Source: Enoplolaimus lenunculus (taxonomy: Eukaryota; Nematoda; Enoplea; Enoplida; Thoracostomopsidae). Taken from it: a DNA stretch of 64,000 nt. Positions 15,001 to 24,153 of the stretch are shown here, piece by piece. Both the position numbers and the translations under genes were made by a program. The notes beneath the pieces were generated by a model. The model saw only the letters and a list, made by a program, of their open reading frames with translations, did no database searches and was not told where the DNA came from. The DNA lies in NCBI GenBank assembly GCA_030248215.1, contig JASANG010003493.1:62001-126000 (forward strand). The letters run 5' to 3'. Numbering within the stretch: position 1 is the first letter of the stretch; the number at the start of each line of letters is the position of its first letter.

Positions 15001-15005
15001 TTTAG
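1..15005 (+). CDS. Sema1a: Class 1 transmembrane semaphorin (Sema-1a/SMP-1-like), 5' partial, about 15 exons
   Basis: Membrane-bound axon-guidance ligand or receptor that binds plexins. My exons: 1-56 (partial, least sure), 383-473, 1361-1406, 1727-1789, 2924-3034, 3790-4009, 4780-5049, 6103-6326, 6558-6679, 7291-7370, 8032-8416, 9648-9754, 11345-11389, 13385-13501, 14308-15005. Every junction has GT/AG and matching phase, giving about 877 aa. Sema-domain hallmarks, in order: HFKLL and [13 protein letters not shown] (blades 1-2), [61 protein letters not shown]. The PSI domain is [15 protein letters not shown]. One membrane helix ([20 protein letters not shown]) in the last exon is followed by a Ser/Thr-rich tail ending RKTYI. 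The 45-nt exon at 11345 rests only on phase and splice sites. Signal peptide lies outside the window. Family call is firm; the exact paralogue is inferred from a single membrane helix and no Ig or thrombospondin repeats. Confidence 0.92.
657..861. mobile_element. TTAGGC-core TIR element, subfamily A, in semaphorin intron
   Basis: Ends read GGCCAATGTAAAGAGCAGGG and (reversed) GGCCCATGTAAACATCAGGG. The middle holds runs of CCTAAG (complement of TTAGGC). Flanks GGAAATGA and GGAAACGG match at 6 of 8 bases, a decayed 8-bp target duplication. No coding capacity. Confidence 0.8.
1448..1584. mobile_element. TTAGGC-core TIR element, subfamily C (decayed), semaphorin intron
   Basis: Left part GGCCAATGTTTCTTTAACGG, then AGATTAAGCGTATTCCTAAG and a short CCTAAG run. 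Right part has the subfamily C signature CCAGAAACCTGGACGCCC but its outer end is degenerate. Confidence 0.65.
1857..2175. repeat. Direct duplication of about 155 bp in semaphorin intron
   Basis: Two diverged copies begin with CAATTAAGCTAA and contain GCAAATTAG, TAGATTCCTC or CAGATTCCTC, and CCAAAAA. Copy spacing is about 155 bp. Function not apparent. Confidence 0.55.
2262..2312. repeat. GGAC-rich simple repeat
   Basis: Imperfect run of GGAC and GAC units (CGGACGGACAAATGGACAGA, then ACGGACGGACGCACGGAC). Confidence 0.6.
2441..2629. mobile_element. TTAGGC-core TIR element, subfamily C, semaphorin intron
   Basis: Left end GCCAATGTTACTTTTTAGGG, internal CTAAGCCTAAGCCTAG, right end CTAACATGGGTC. 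Subfamily C is identified by the GTTACTTTTAGGG terminus and the CTCGCCAGAAAACGGG subterminal block. Confidence 0.7.
4245..4535. repeat. Imperfect palindromic repeat region in semaphorin intron
   Basis: Repeated motif ACCAATCTGCTTTT / CCAATCTGCTATTT / ACCAATCAGATTTG, with reverse-oriented AGCAGTTTGGATTTGG. Probably a degenerate MITE; ends not defined. Confidence 0.35.
5197..5547. mobile_element. hAT-like MITE (CCGGAA type), complete
   Basis: Ends CAGGGTGCAACCGGAATT and AATTCCGGTTGCACCCTG are inverted repeats. The 8-bp flanks at 5189-5196 and 5548-5555 are both ATATTTAT, a perfect target duplication typical of hAT. Subterminal tandem GGAACC/CCGGAA units; no transposase. Confidence 0.9.
5556..5657. 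repeat. TA-rich simple repeat between two hAT-like MITEs
   Basis: Alternating TATATA/TATATG tract. Short open frames across it are low-complexity and not genes. Confidence 0.8.
5658..5830. mobile_element. hAT-like MITE, left part only
   Basis: Begins CAGGGTGCAACCGGAATTAC and follows the complete copy at 5197 closely (GGAACC units, then the CATTTCACCAAAATTTCATT block). No right terminus, so truncated. Confidence 0.75.
6881..7073. mobile_element. TTAGGC-core TIR element, subfamily A, reverse orientation
   Basis: Left TCGTGTAAAGATCGGGAGCG, internal TTAGGC runs (GGCTTAGGCTTTGGCTTAGG), right TGTTCTTTACATTGGCC. Lies in a semaphorin intron just before the exon at 7291. Confidence 0.75.
7591..7800. 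mobile_element. TTAGGC-core TIR element, subfamily A
   Basis: Left CCAATGTTTCGTACAGGGGC (decayed), internal CCTAAGC variants, right GTTCCGCACCTGATCTTTAC then ATG. Semaphorin intron. Confidence 0.65.
8485..8632. mobile_element. Degenerate CAGGCCCGTAGCCA-family MITE
   Basis: Shares with the better copies at 34466, 38936 and 53941 the blocks CTTGCTTGCAAATCATCG, CCCTTGCATGCC and AGTAAGGTGAGC then CTACGGGC. Immediately follows the semaphorin PSI exon. Confidence 0.55.
8711..9541. repeat. 18-bp minisatellite with higher-order structure, semaphorin intron
   Basis: About 45 tandem units of consensus GTTGGGGTGAAACCAACC, with single-base variants (AAGC for AACC, GTTGGAG, GTTGCGG) and a few 17-bp units. 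A block of variants at 8871-9065 recurs in the same order at 9212-9406, a 341-bp higher-order duplication. Because 18 is divisible by 3 the array is open in several frames on both strands. This is a repeat property, and the flanking exons are in the semaphorin frame, so I do not call it coding. Confidence 0.93.
10041..10200. mobile_element. GC-rich hairpin MITE, diverged copy
   Basis: Contains GCGCTATA..., CGTCCGTC repeats and the closing TATAGCGCCGCCCTAA. Related to the pair at 10295 and 10501. Confidence 0.5.
10295..10446. mobile_element. GC-rich hairpin MITE, copy 1 of a tandem pair
   Basis: Starts TAGGGCGGCGCTATA and ends AAGCGCCACCCTAA (inverted ends). The interior is rich in CCGTCCGT / ACGGACG and holds a palindrome around CGTAGACGTATTGTTTACGT. 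Confidence 0.6.
10501..10656. mobile_element. GC-rich hairpin MITE, copy 2 of a tandem pair
   Basis: Nearly identical to 10295-10446 at a spacing of 206 bp. The duplicated unit also includes upstream sequence (GGTACTGTTTCTTTTTGCA), so the pair arose by tandem duplication rather than two insertions. Confidence 0.6.
10855..11124. repeat. 132-bp tandem duplication, semaphorin intron
   Basis: TAATCAAAATGTATCTAAAA starts copies at 10855 and 10987; both continue to TTGCAAACTTCTGCAAT. AT-rich, no sign of function. Confidence 0.85.
11516..11590. mobile_element. Fragment of the CACTGTAAATT MITE
   Basis: TACACTGTAAATTCCCAATG then AGTTGATTAATCAGC, the same left end as the full copy that follows at 11591. 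Confidence 0.6.
11591..11846. mobile_element. CACTGTAAATT MITE rich in GAGTTGATTAATCAACTC
   Basis: Left TACACTGTAAATTCCAGTGA, right TCTAATTCACAGTGTA. The interior repeats GAGTTGA and its complement. Related copies at 22892 and 41711. Confidence 0.7.
11850..12180. mobile_element. Unclassified repeat family D, copy 1
   Basis: Shares long blocks with 57020-57785 (ATATTGCCTGAAAT, CTTAAATTTTTCAGAAA, TGAAATACAAGACAAAGATT, GACAATTTATTTTGT). It has inverted-repeat character (CAGACTT/AAGTCTG) and no coding capacity. Confidence 0.6.
12655..13083. mobile_element. TACTGTAGTGAC MITE (mariner-like, TA-flanked), complete
   Basis: Left TACTGTAGTGACACGAATAA, right CTTATTCGGGTCACTACAGT then A, inverted repeats of over 20 bp with TA at the ends. 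Internal ACCCTAATT-like and GAGTCCATAAATG blocks shared with copies at 15536, 49817 and 53631. Confidence 0.8.
13551..13753. mobile_element. Palindromic GAGTCAAATTGACTC MITE
   Basis: Ends TACACTGTATAAAATGGGGA and (reversed) TACACTGTAAAAAATGCGTA. Almost the whole element is an inverted repeat built from GAGTCAAATT units and a GACTACACAAAC block. Starts 50 bp after the semaphorin exon ending 13501. Second copy at 53145. Confidence 0.75.
13886..14165. mobile_element. TTAGGC-core TIR element, subfamily A, interrupted by A/C-rich tract
   Basis: Left GGGCCGTTTTTCCGCGGGAC and AGCTTAAGCTTTAG, then TTAGGC runs to about 14040. At 14041-14140 the sequence becomes almost purely A and C (runs of up to 16 A), then GTTATTTACACTGGCC resumes a subfamily A end. 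The A/C block is either an insertion or an assembly fault. Confidence 0.6.
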
Positions 15006-15054
15006 CCTACTTTTATGAATTGCACATCGAGCCAAATTTTTATCGTAATAGCTA

Positions 15055-15321
15055 TTAACCCTTTATCACATGAATATTTTCTATTTCATCTGAGACCTAC
15101 ATTTATGCTAGGATTCGAACTCCAGTGACTGGAGTGGGAGGCGTTTACTATCACCACTCCGCTATAGGAGCTTGACGCTCGAGCCCGAGGAAGCTCTCAC
15201 GTCTTGTGGTGATTTAGTACTATGTATACGTGTTGCAGTTCTTAAACACTACGATATATTATTTAACGTATATACACTGCGCTGAGTTGCCCATAGTCAA
15301 CTCTATGTGAGAAGGGGTTAA
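15055..15321. mobile_element. piggyBac-like MITE with internal tRNA-like segment, copy 1
   Basis: TTAA at both edges; inner ends CCCTTTATCACATG and TATGTGAGAAGGGG are inverted. TTAA duplication plus CCC start is the piggyBac pattern. On the minus strand the interior has a Pol III-like box A (TAGCGGAGTGG) and box B (GTTCGAATCC). Sits 50 bp after the semaphorin stop. Confidence 0.75.
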
Positions 15322-15535
15322 CCACCATATATATATATATACGGCCATCAAGTGTTAATTTCAAAGGAATGGCATTTTTTGTTTAACCACTTCTACACCC
15401 ACAACCTCATGGTTTGTTAGTGTCATGGGGATTTGATTAATGCAAAGATCTTTGGTCTGACTTACTTCATCGATGGAACATGGATAGAAAACGAAACTTG
15501 TGAAAGCCAATTTACGTGTGTATTTCTTAATCATA

Positions 15536-16154
15536 ATGTAGTGATCCAAATAAGAAGGGAGTAAATAAAATAAGGTGCCCCTATTTTGTGTCCAAAACGA
15601 TGATTTTTTATCTCCAATAGAGTCCGTTAGTGGATAGCATCCTTTTACGTCCTAATTAATGTTCGTAATAAGAGTATACTAAAGCAGATGAATTGTCTAT
15701 ATTGCTAGATGCGCACTGACACTCAGACAACCCGGATAAACTTTATTTAATCAAATTAATGAAAAAAAATTACGAACATTGAAATCGATAAAAGTGTTAT
15801 TTATTTTTAACCCACGCTCCGCCGCCCTTCGTTACTAATATATATCCGGTACTGCAATTATTTGTTGAATTAAACGTTTATTTGTCTTGTGTCAATAGCT
15901 TGAGCGATAACTCGAGGATTTACTTAGGAATGTACTTTCAAAATTTAAGTACGCTTTAAAGTTTCGAACTCAAATTATTTGGTCCTGGAGTCATTTATGC
16001 GCAACAATTAGGGTTAATTGACATTTATGGACTCTAATTAGGTTTAGGGACTTTATTCGCCTACGGACTATTATTAGGGATACGGACTACTATTGATTCG
16101 GACCCAAAATGGGTACCCCACTCTTATTACCCCCCTCTTCGGGTCAATACAGTA
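15536..16154. mobile_element. TACTGTAGTGAC MITE, longer copy
   Basis: Left TGTAGTGATCCAAATAAGAA, right CTTCGGGTCAATACAGTA. About 190 bp longer than the 12655 copy, and the middle contains the family blocks in the opposite order (ACGTTTATTTGTCTTGTG then TTTCGAACTCAAATTATTTG), which suggests internal rearrangement. Confidence 0.65.
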
Positions 16155-16284
16155 AAAGAATTCTAGATAAATTTTTACATCCCCTTGAAATGTTACTAGC
16201 CATTCACTAACAAATTTTAGTTGAGAGCTGCGCAGCTGTACCTCGTTCAGTTCAACAATTTTCCAGCTGAATCATCGAAAATGT

Positions 16285-16450
16285 GGCCCATGCTACTTTT
16301 GAGGCCGTCACGGTTTCTGTTGGGTCTGTAAAATAGTAGGCTTACATTCTAGACTACATTTTTTGCATAGGCTTAGGCTTAGCGTAGGCTTAGGCTTAGG
16401 AATACGCTTAATCTACTGTTACGGCCCTACAGATAAAAGTAACACTGGCC
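16285..16450. mobile_element. TTAGGC-core TIR element, subfamily C
   Basis: GGCCCATGCTACTTTTGAGG at left, GCTTAGGCTTAGG core, CTGTTACGGCCC and AACACTGGCC at right. Flanks GAAAATGT and AAAAATCT match at 6 of 8 bases. Confidence 0.75.
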
Positions 16451-17509
16451 AAAAATCTTTTCAACTGTTTGACTAAGATTGTTTTAAATAGTTGTTTATC
16501 GCTAGATTTTTACACTTTTCCTATTTGGAATAAAACCAACTTTTTGTGTTACGCGGAGCAACAGCTAAACGCTCGTTCTAAAACACGAGCCAAAGTCAGA
16601 CTTCAAAACAAACCATCAAGCTGGTATAATTGTGTTTTGGTAAACAATTTACTGACTAGCAGCCTGGCTTGTAAATAAATACAATAAAAACTGACGAAAA
16701 CATTGAATTCTTTGAAAAAATATGGCGAAAATAGCCGGCAAAGGAAAACAAACAGTTTTCAATTCGAAGCTAAAAATTGTTTCCAAACAAGCGAGAATTA
16801 GATAAACACAACAAAAGACTCGAGAAAAACGCCACAGAAAATGGTTGTTTGTTTTGGCTGACTGGAGTGCTTACAATTCTATAAGGAAAACATCAGAGAT
16901 TCCGGTGGAACATTTGAAAAGTCGGCATTTGCTGTTTTCATGTTTTTGTTCTTATATATATTAAGTGCAAATGATTAGCATTCCGATAAAAATGGAAAAG
17001 TAACTGTAGAATAGAATGACATTTCCGAGCTAAAATTTGTGGTTCCGGAAGTTTGGTTTCAACTTTAGCAATGTCTTTTCTTTATTTGTATACTAATTTT
17101 AAAACTGTTTTATTTACCGAAATATAGTTTTAGACAGTTTTGTGAAGACTTAGCACAGAATCACTGCAGCGTAACAAACTAAACTTTTGTTTTCGCATAA
17201 CGCAATCTGTAATCGAAAAATGATGCGTGTTTATGGAAGATATTCAGTTCTAAATGTTTATCAACACTGATTGTATTTTATTTAAATTTTTGGAACACGC
17301 AACGATCAAAACGTGCACAGGCAACTTGCTACGCAACTGATGTTCATAGTTTTTCTTGCAACAGATTTGTCGTCATAAGTGCTAAAGGTTTAGCTATTTG
17401 TGGTTTTAAAACTATACAGATTTCAAAATATAAATCGAGTTAAATTAAAGTTTTCTCAATATAAATGTTAAAACTACGCGTCACTACTACGTTGTACTTT
17501 GTTACCAGC

Positions 17510-17845
17510 CAGGGTACAACCGGAGGTCCGTCTTCGTCTCCGGCTCTGGCAGACAATCGGCACATTTTGCATAATTTTGCAAAATTTGTCTTTTGCTCGT
17601 TTAGTTTTACTTTTGTCGCAATTTTCACGAAAGAATTTGTAAAAAAACCCAAAGAACAACATATTGCAGATATATCTCGAGGTTCAAAGTGTCGAGCTAA
17701 GACACGTTTACTATATTGGCTGAAAACTAAAAGCATCATTATTACTACCTAATTTCGCATAACCTCCGGCGACAGCTACTGCTGCGGCTCTGGCAAGTTT
17801 CGTTGACCTCCGGTTCCGGAATTTTTCACCTCCGGTTGCACCCTG
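17510..17845. mobile_element. hAT-like MITE (CCGGAG type), complete
   Basis: CAGGGTACAACCGGAGGTCC at left, ACCTCCGGTTGCACCCTG at right. Flanks TTACCAGC and TTATCAGC match at 7 of 8 bases. Uses CCGGAGGTCAAC-type subterminal repeats instead of CCGGAA. Confidence 0.85.
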
Positions 17846-18949
17846 TTATCAGCCCATAATCATATGCTACTAATGAAACAATACTGAACTCTAGCTACCT
17901 CTGCACCTGCTGACTATGGTTGTAATTTTTGTTTAATCCACTGCCGAAAGTAATTAATTGATATATATATTTCATTAATTTTTGATTTACAGCGTCAATA
18001 CTTTCTTTGATTTTGGTTTTACTAATTAGCTTAATTTCGTCTGTTAGTTTGGCTTTTTGCTAAAAGTCTAGACTCTCGGTTTGTTATTAACGCCGCAATG
18101 GTCAAACACAGCTGATCATTATCTATTAATATCGCTTAATCAAATAATACTTTTAGTGATATATATGCGTCTCAATTATTCTGCGCATTATATTAAACTT
18201 GGGTTATTTGTAATAATAAAATTTTTTCAGTTTATTACTTAAGTTATCATAACGAAAAATTACTTCCACAATTTCATACCTTTTAATATTATAGTAAACA
18301 AAATTTCATTATATTAATATTAATATAAACTATAATTTTGGGCCTTATAACTTCTTCGTTTTTATATAAGTCGATAGAAAACTGGACCAGTTTACTAAAT
18401 ATAAAAAAGTTATCTGAGGATTTGTAAACCTTCGCATTATTAGAGCCCGTATTCTCAAGTGTGTGTAGCACCAATTACCAATTGCTAATAGGCTTTGTAA
18501 CTTTCGATCCAGGGAATGTTGAGGTTTGAAATTCAGCACGTTTATTAGTTTTACTTTTCTCTACTTGTGTGCCGATTTTGAGATCTGAAATTGCAGCACT
18601 TTGGTAGTTTGTAAACCTATCGTTAACTGGTGATAGGTGCTATATGCATTTGACAATACAGTCCTAGAACTCCGCTTTTTGAAACGAAACATTAACTTTA
18701 AAGTTATACTTACGTAAAATTTCAGAAACCCAGACAATAAAGCATAAAAAATTTGAAACTTAAAACTAAAAAGGTATTATTAAAATGGAATTTTAAGAGT
18801 AATGTGCAGGTCGCGGAAAGGTATGCGTTAGTAGTAAAAAAATCGTTATTTTCGGAGTAAAAAGAATTTGCTGCCTGCTGAATTTTCCGTTGCCAATAAA
18901 TGTTGTCGTCAAGTAGCATTGTAATAAACCCTAGCATATTACAGCTAGC

Positions 18950-19094
18950 GGCTCATGTTACTTTTAGGGCCGTCCCGGTTTCTGGTGGGTCTGTAAAAGA
19001 GTACGCTTACATTCTAGACTTCATTTTTTTTGCTTAGGCTTAGGCTTAGGAATCCGCTTAATCTACTGTTACGGCCCTAAAAGTAACGTTGGCC
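18950..19094. mobile_element. TTAGGC-core TIR element, subfamily C
   Basis: GGCTCATGTTACTTTTAGGG left; GCTTAGGCTTAGGCTTAGG core; CTACTGTTACGGCCCTAAAA then GTAACGTTGGCC right. Confidence 0.75.
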
Positions 19095-19754
19095 ACAAAA
19101 ACTATACTATTTAAGACCTGGTGATAATATATAAACCATTAACCCATTGAAGTTAGTGGGGTTACAAATTAATCACACAGTTTATGGGTATATATACTTT
19201 GTTTCCAGCCCACACCAGTACCAATTTCAATAGAAATATATACAGAAAAAATAGGAGTTTTGTATTTATTTTTCTAACCAATTCTGTTCATTGTTTAATA
19301 TCATAGGGTAGATGCCGATAATCACAGCTAAAAATAATACATTAATTAGGTTGAGAGGGGCAAACTGTAAAAAATCGTTGACTTTATGATTAATAGTTTA
19401 GCTACAGTTGCTCCAGTCATATGCGGTATTATTTTTTCTCCGTCAGTCCATAGACACATGACCCATCATTACTTGAAGGAGCGTACCATTTTTTTCACAA
19501 GAAACCAATAGCTTAACCTTTAGAGTAATTTTAATGCATCGGCTTAACCTTTGGTTTAATGCCTATAGACTTGCCTTTCGGTACACTCGGTTTCCAGCTA
19601 AGCGAAGTATTAGAATTCACGATCCATAAGCCCATTGAGTATTTGATATGTTGACAAATATTTCTCACAGCTCAAATAAATATTCGCAATGTGTACTATA
19701 TAAAATTTTGCCACAACTAAAGCCAATTTTATTTCGCGCCAAATTTCAAATCAA

Positions 19755-22700
19755 ATGGCAGTTCCGGCGGCGCGAACGGAAACTTGGGTAAATCACTCGG
19801 CGATTGGCGGCAAAATAAAACTGTTTGTGGGCGTTTGGGAACCGTTCGTCAATCCGTGCATTTTGACGATGAACTGGGGTGATCCTGGTTGTGAACGACC
19901 TGGTATCAACTACGAAATCTACGCGTACATTATGACAATGCTGAATATATCAATCACAAAGTTTACGGTTCCAAAGCCACAGTACGGAAAACGGCTACCA
20001 AATGGATCGTACACCGGTAAAGTTAAGCTTGTCAGCTTTAATATATGGATATTAACGCCTTTGTAGGAAAGAACAAGTGACACAAAAAATGATACATTAA
20101 AACACAATAACAAATAAAGTTAGGTCGTTCCAGCACAATTGTCAGCGCAAGCAACTAAAGTTAACCTTTTAGCACAAGATGTCTAATTTTAGACTTAACC
20201 CTTTCTCACATGAATATTTTCTATTTCCCCTGAGACCTACATTTATGCTAGGATTCGAACTCCAGTGACTGGAGTGGGAGGCGTATACCATCACCACTCA
20301 GCTATAGGAGCTTAACGCTCGAGCCCGAGGGGGCTCTCACGTCTTGTGGTGATTTAGTACTATGTATACGTTTTGCAATTGTTAAACACGGTGCGATATA
20401 TACTAATTAACATATATACACTGTGCTGAGTTGCCTACAGGCAACTCAATGAGAGAAGGGGTTAAAGATTAAACGTCCGTGGTGCATTATGAATATGCCT
20501 ATTCTGAAGATAGTTGCTTATTACTTAGCAGCTATAGATTATTTAAGCGCAATACAATATTTTATGGTCGTATGTTTGTATGCAAATGAGCAAACGTACG
20601 AAAAACCATCTAAACACGACCTCGCATAGGAGAAGGCGCGAATATACAATTTGTTATGTAGTGTTTAAAAAGCCACTGTCCGAGTGAAGAAGTCTAGTTT
20701 TAATCAAAAGTGTGCAGTCGAACTGATTTAGGAACTCCTTTAATAGTATTTTACTCCCATCCAGTGTAACATTAAGACAAAACGCAGTGAGCAAGAAGTA
20801 TTGTTTTTCAAATATACGTTCTTTTACATAAAACTAATCCAACCTCAGCCATTAAACACTTTGTTTGGCCGGGTTAAATTTTATATTGTGAACGGTTCGC
20901 TGGTAGAAACAATTTGAAAACGAAAAACGCTAAATTTAAATTCATTGTACTGTTTACTTACAGGAGTGCTTGGTCGAACGCTACGTGGCGAATACGATAG
21001 TATTATAATCTACTATTATATGTCACCACAACGCATTGCAGACGGAATTCCGTTCAGTTACCCAATATCGTTTCATTCGGCAGGTTCGCTTGGTTACATC
21101 GTGCGTCGACCATCGAAACACGCGTCACTTGGCAATCCAAGACTTCTGTTCAAAGTACTCCCGTTGAATATTTGGCTTGTATTCGTGGGGCTGTTAGTGT
21201 TGATCACTCTTGCAATGTTCATTGCATTACTCCTGACACGACAACGAAAAGAACCAGAGCGACACAAAGTGTCCGTGCGAAAGTCTTGTACGACGTTTTT
21301 TGAGGTAAACAAAAACTGCAAACATTGTTTTTATTGCCCATGTATAGAACAGGGTCCGATCGTTTTCCGGAGAAGCAGTCAGTTTAAGCTTTAGACTAAA
21401 TTTTTTGCTTAGACTTAGGCTTAGACTTAGGTTTAAGCTTAGGAATAGGCTTATCCTTACGCTTAAGCTTAGGTTTAGGCTTAGGCTTATGAATATGTTT
21501 ATACTACTGTTCCGTACCTGTTCTGTACATGGGCCTTTTTTATCAATCTTAAACTAATGTTGACATAAAGATTTGCCTATTGATTCGTTACAAAATCGTC
21601 TACGTATTGCTAAGCCTGGAAAATTTTTGCACTTCGATTGCTAAGCGCGGAAAAGTTTGCACTTGATGCTGCATTATTACTAAATTATGACATCAAATGT
21701 CAATCTATGTTTACGCTGAAACCGGCGGACTTCTTCAATTATAAAAAGACGCGCAGGACCATGATATATCAACTGACATTTGTTTCGACCGAATTAATCC
21801 TTGCATATTTTAATTATATCGTTCCCTCTTGGCACGGGCTTGTTAGGACCATAATTTTCCCAAAAATTACACACTGTTTCAACTTACAATTTATGGACGA
21901 AATCTGACATCATCTTTAGACTTTAACACAGCTATATTTATCAGGATTGGTACTTTCAAAACTAATTTCAGGCAGTATGGGAAGTGGTCAAAATGCTTTT
22001 CGACGAATACGATTCGACCAAAACCGCATTCTCATCATACGGGCTTGCGTCGCTAACGATGGCATTCCTTTGCTTATTCTTTTGGACATTTTACACCGCG
22101 TCGCTTTTGGAAACGTTGTTGTCTGGAAGTTTTGAACCGCCGTTCGATTCGCTGGAAGAGCTCGCGGAACTCGTTGAGCATAGTGGATTTCGGTTGATGC
22201 AAGAAAAAGGTGGAAATACCGTTTTCTACGACGAAGTCAAACATTCACCATTGAGCGCTTATCGTCATTTGAATCGTAGTCTTGAAAAACATCCGCCAAT
22301 ATTTGAACCGAACCTGACCAAATTACTCGATATGGTTGAGTCAAACGGGAAGTTGGTTTTGCCTGGACGAACGCTGTTGAACGGTACAAATTAATATCTA
22401 AAATACCAGTCGTTATTTTGCCGGTGCGCTGGTTTTTTTCGTAAGGGTTTGTGTCGGGGTACAGGTGAATAGCGGGCCGCACTGTGAAATTCTCATAACC
22501 CCATTCACTAAGGCAGTTGCATATCCATGGTATAGAGAGAACACAGGACCCCAGAAAAGCCAGGACTGATGATAAATAGACACTTTTTAAACCGGAGTGA
22601 GATGGCCTATCAATTTTATCTAGCTCGCTGGGCAAAGAAAAGCGGCCCATGTATAGAACAGCCGGAGCGTTTTCCGGAGGGGCTATAAGTCAGTTTAAGG

Positions 22701-24141
22701 TTTAGACTTTAAATTTATCAAACACTGAATTTGAAACCTAATCGAATCTTGAAATTCAGAAGTTTATGTAAAACCCTGTGACCTATGTGTTTATTTTAAT
22801 GATGGCCAAAATATGCCTAATCTTCTTTATCTTTCCGCTTGGAATACCGAAAATTCAAAGATAAAGATCTTATGCTGCTTTTTGTGTAACATACTGCAAA
22901 CTCCAATGAGCTAATTTTAATTCAGAATCAGTTGAACCATTGAGTCTGAATTAAGTCTTTCAGAACTCAGAATTCTAAATTGATCGCACTCATGCTGAGC
23001 TAATTAATCAACTCACCAGAAAGTAAGTCAGCCCGGAGCGAGTAATGTTTAGTGTTTATTAACTCAGATATCACCAGAAATGACTAATTCCTTTTCCAAG
23101 TTGATTAATCAACTCACTTGAATTTGCAGTTTATTCAAAGTATTAAGTATGATAAACAATTATTGCTAAAATTTTCAGGATTACTTCGAGGTCGCTGCGA
23201 TTTAATGTTCATCAAAGAGAAAACTGCGGCGCCGTACAGTATGGGATGGGCATTTACACCAGGAAGTCCGATACGAAAACCATTTTCGCATATGCTTGCC
23301 GGACTCAGTCCAATGATTGCTGATGTCGAAAACCGTTATGTAAATGTGTTCCTTCGAGCCGAACAGTCTTGAAAGCATAAATTTGACGAGAGACCAACTC
23401 TTGCCGCAGACCTATTACGGTTTGAATATTTCGCCATTGGTCGGTGACTAATTTACAAAAAATTCTATCACAATATTCTGGGTCGTAATTTTTGCTAAAA
23501 CATGGGATTAAACGGTTATACCTATATTCGTACAACTTTTAAAATTGCGCTATACTAGCCGCGTGCCCACGCACGCCGCCCGTCGCAACCAAATAGATTT
23601 TGCCTATATTTTTGTTAGCAAAGCATCGCGGCGTGTGGCGGCTTTCGGCACAATAAAGCATTGCGCAACCCTAATGGCTAATAGTTCTGCTAAGCAATAA
23701 ATACTTAAAACAAAACAAGCTATTTTATAAAATTTGTCAAATTGTTTATTATAGATTGAAGAAGAAATGGTACGAAGCCGAAAAGACTGTCCAATTGAAA
23801 CGGAAACCGATGAACCATTACGAATGATACATTTTTATGGGATCATTGGCGTTTGTCTCATTGTTATGCTGGTAGGAGCAATCCTGCTCGCAGTAGAGTT
23901 GAGCATCGAACGACTCAAGAAGCGAGTGAGCAAACCGAAATCTTTGAATGGAGTTCAAACGCGTGAAACTGGCAAACCAACGACAGATTATGGCGTACTT
24001 TCGGACAAATTCAGCTACAGCAACAACAAAACATCATCGCTGAATTACGATGAAGTCCCAGTCGGTGGTGTACGAAACTTAAAAATGGAATCTCCAACTC
24101 AAACAAATGAAAACAGCAGCCAAGAAGATGTTGATTTTTAG
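19755..24141 (+). CDS. Ionotropic glutamate receptor-like channel without amino-terminal domain, five exons
   Basis: Likely ligand-gated cation channel at the plasma membrane. Exons 19755-20016, 20964-21304, 21972-22383, 23179-23339, 23755-24141; all junctions GT/AG with matching phases, about 520 aa. Ligand-binding S1 lies at residues 25-150 (LFVGVWEPF; NGSYTGVLG across the first junction; the arginine of SPQRIADGIPF sits where the family's ligand-binding Arg lies). M1 is IWLVFVGLLVLITLAMFIAL; pore loop and M3 are in exon 3 (FYTASLLETLL in place of the usual SYTANLAAF). S2 includes YSMGWAFTPGSPIRKPFS and M4 is IIGVCLIVMLVGAILLAV. No amino-terminal domain or signal peptide was found, so an unseen 5' exon is possible; ATD-less receptors of this size are known in nematodes and as insect IRs. 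AATAAA overlaps the 3' end at 24148. Confidence 0.85.
20195..20465. mobile_element. piggyBac-like MITE with internal tRNA-like segment, copy 2
   Basis: TTAA at both edges, CCCTTTCTCACATGAATATT left and GAGAGAAGGGG right. Very similar to 15055-15321, including the tRNA-like box A and box B on the minus strand. Inside the first intron of the receptor. Confidence 0.8.
21336..21535. mobile_element. TTAGGC-core TIR element, subfamily B
   Basis: GCCCATGTATAGAACAGGG left, AGTTTAAGCTTTAGAC, a TTAGGC-rich core, CTGTTCTGTACATGGGCC right. Near-identical T-rich flanks. Lies in the receptor intron between M1 and the pore loop. Confidence 0.85.
22644..22712. mobile_element. Truncated left end of a subfamily B TTAGGC element
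   Basis: GGCCCATGTATAGAACAGCC through GGAGGGGCTATAAGTCAGTT, then family sequence stops before any TTAGGC run. Confidence 0.65.
22892..23131. mobile_element. CACTGTAAATT-type MITE, diverged
   Basis: TACTGCAAACTCCAATGAGC left and TCACTTGAATTTGCAGT right, with TTGATTAATCAACTCAC inside. Directly upstream of the receptor exon at 23179. Confidence 0.55.
23551..23675. mobile_element. GC-rich hairpin MITE (TTGCGC ends)
   Basis: TTGCGCTATACTAGCCGCGT left, GCATTGCGCAACCCTAA right. Base composition is much more GC-rich than its surroundings, like the 10295 family. Confidence 0.45.
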
Positions 24142-24153
24142 CGTTTTAATAAA

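Larger units (their letters stand above)
16155..19754. other. Intergenic stretch between semaphorin and the glutamate receptor
   Basis: Holds two TTAGGC elements (16285, 18950), a hAT-like MITE (17510) and a degenerate repeat at about 18430-18690 whose pieces (TGATAGGTGCTA, TTTGACAATA) recur near 28960-29160 and 36420-36530. I see no convincing exon or RNA gene in the remainder. Confidence 0.5.

Noticed and set aside
17440-17752. Opposing open frames around 17.4-17.75 kb
   Set aside because: They lie inside the hAT-like MITE at 17510-17845.
21638-21907. Open frame between receptor exons 2 and 3
   Set aside because: Exons 2 and 3 join directly in phase and match the receptor fold; the intervening frame has no receptor similarity.
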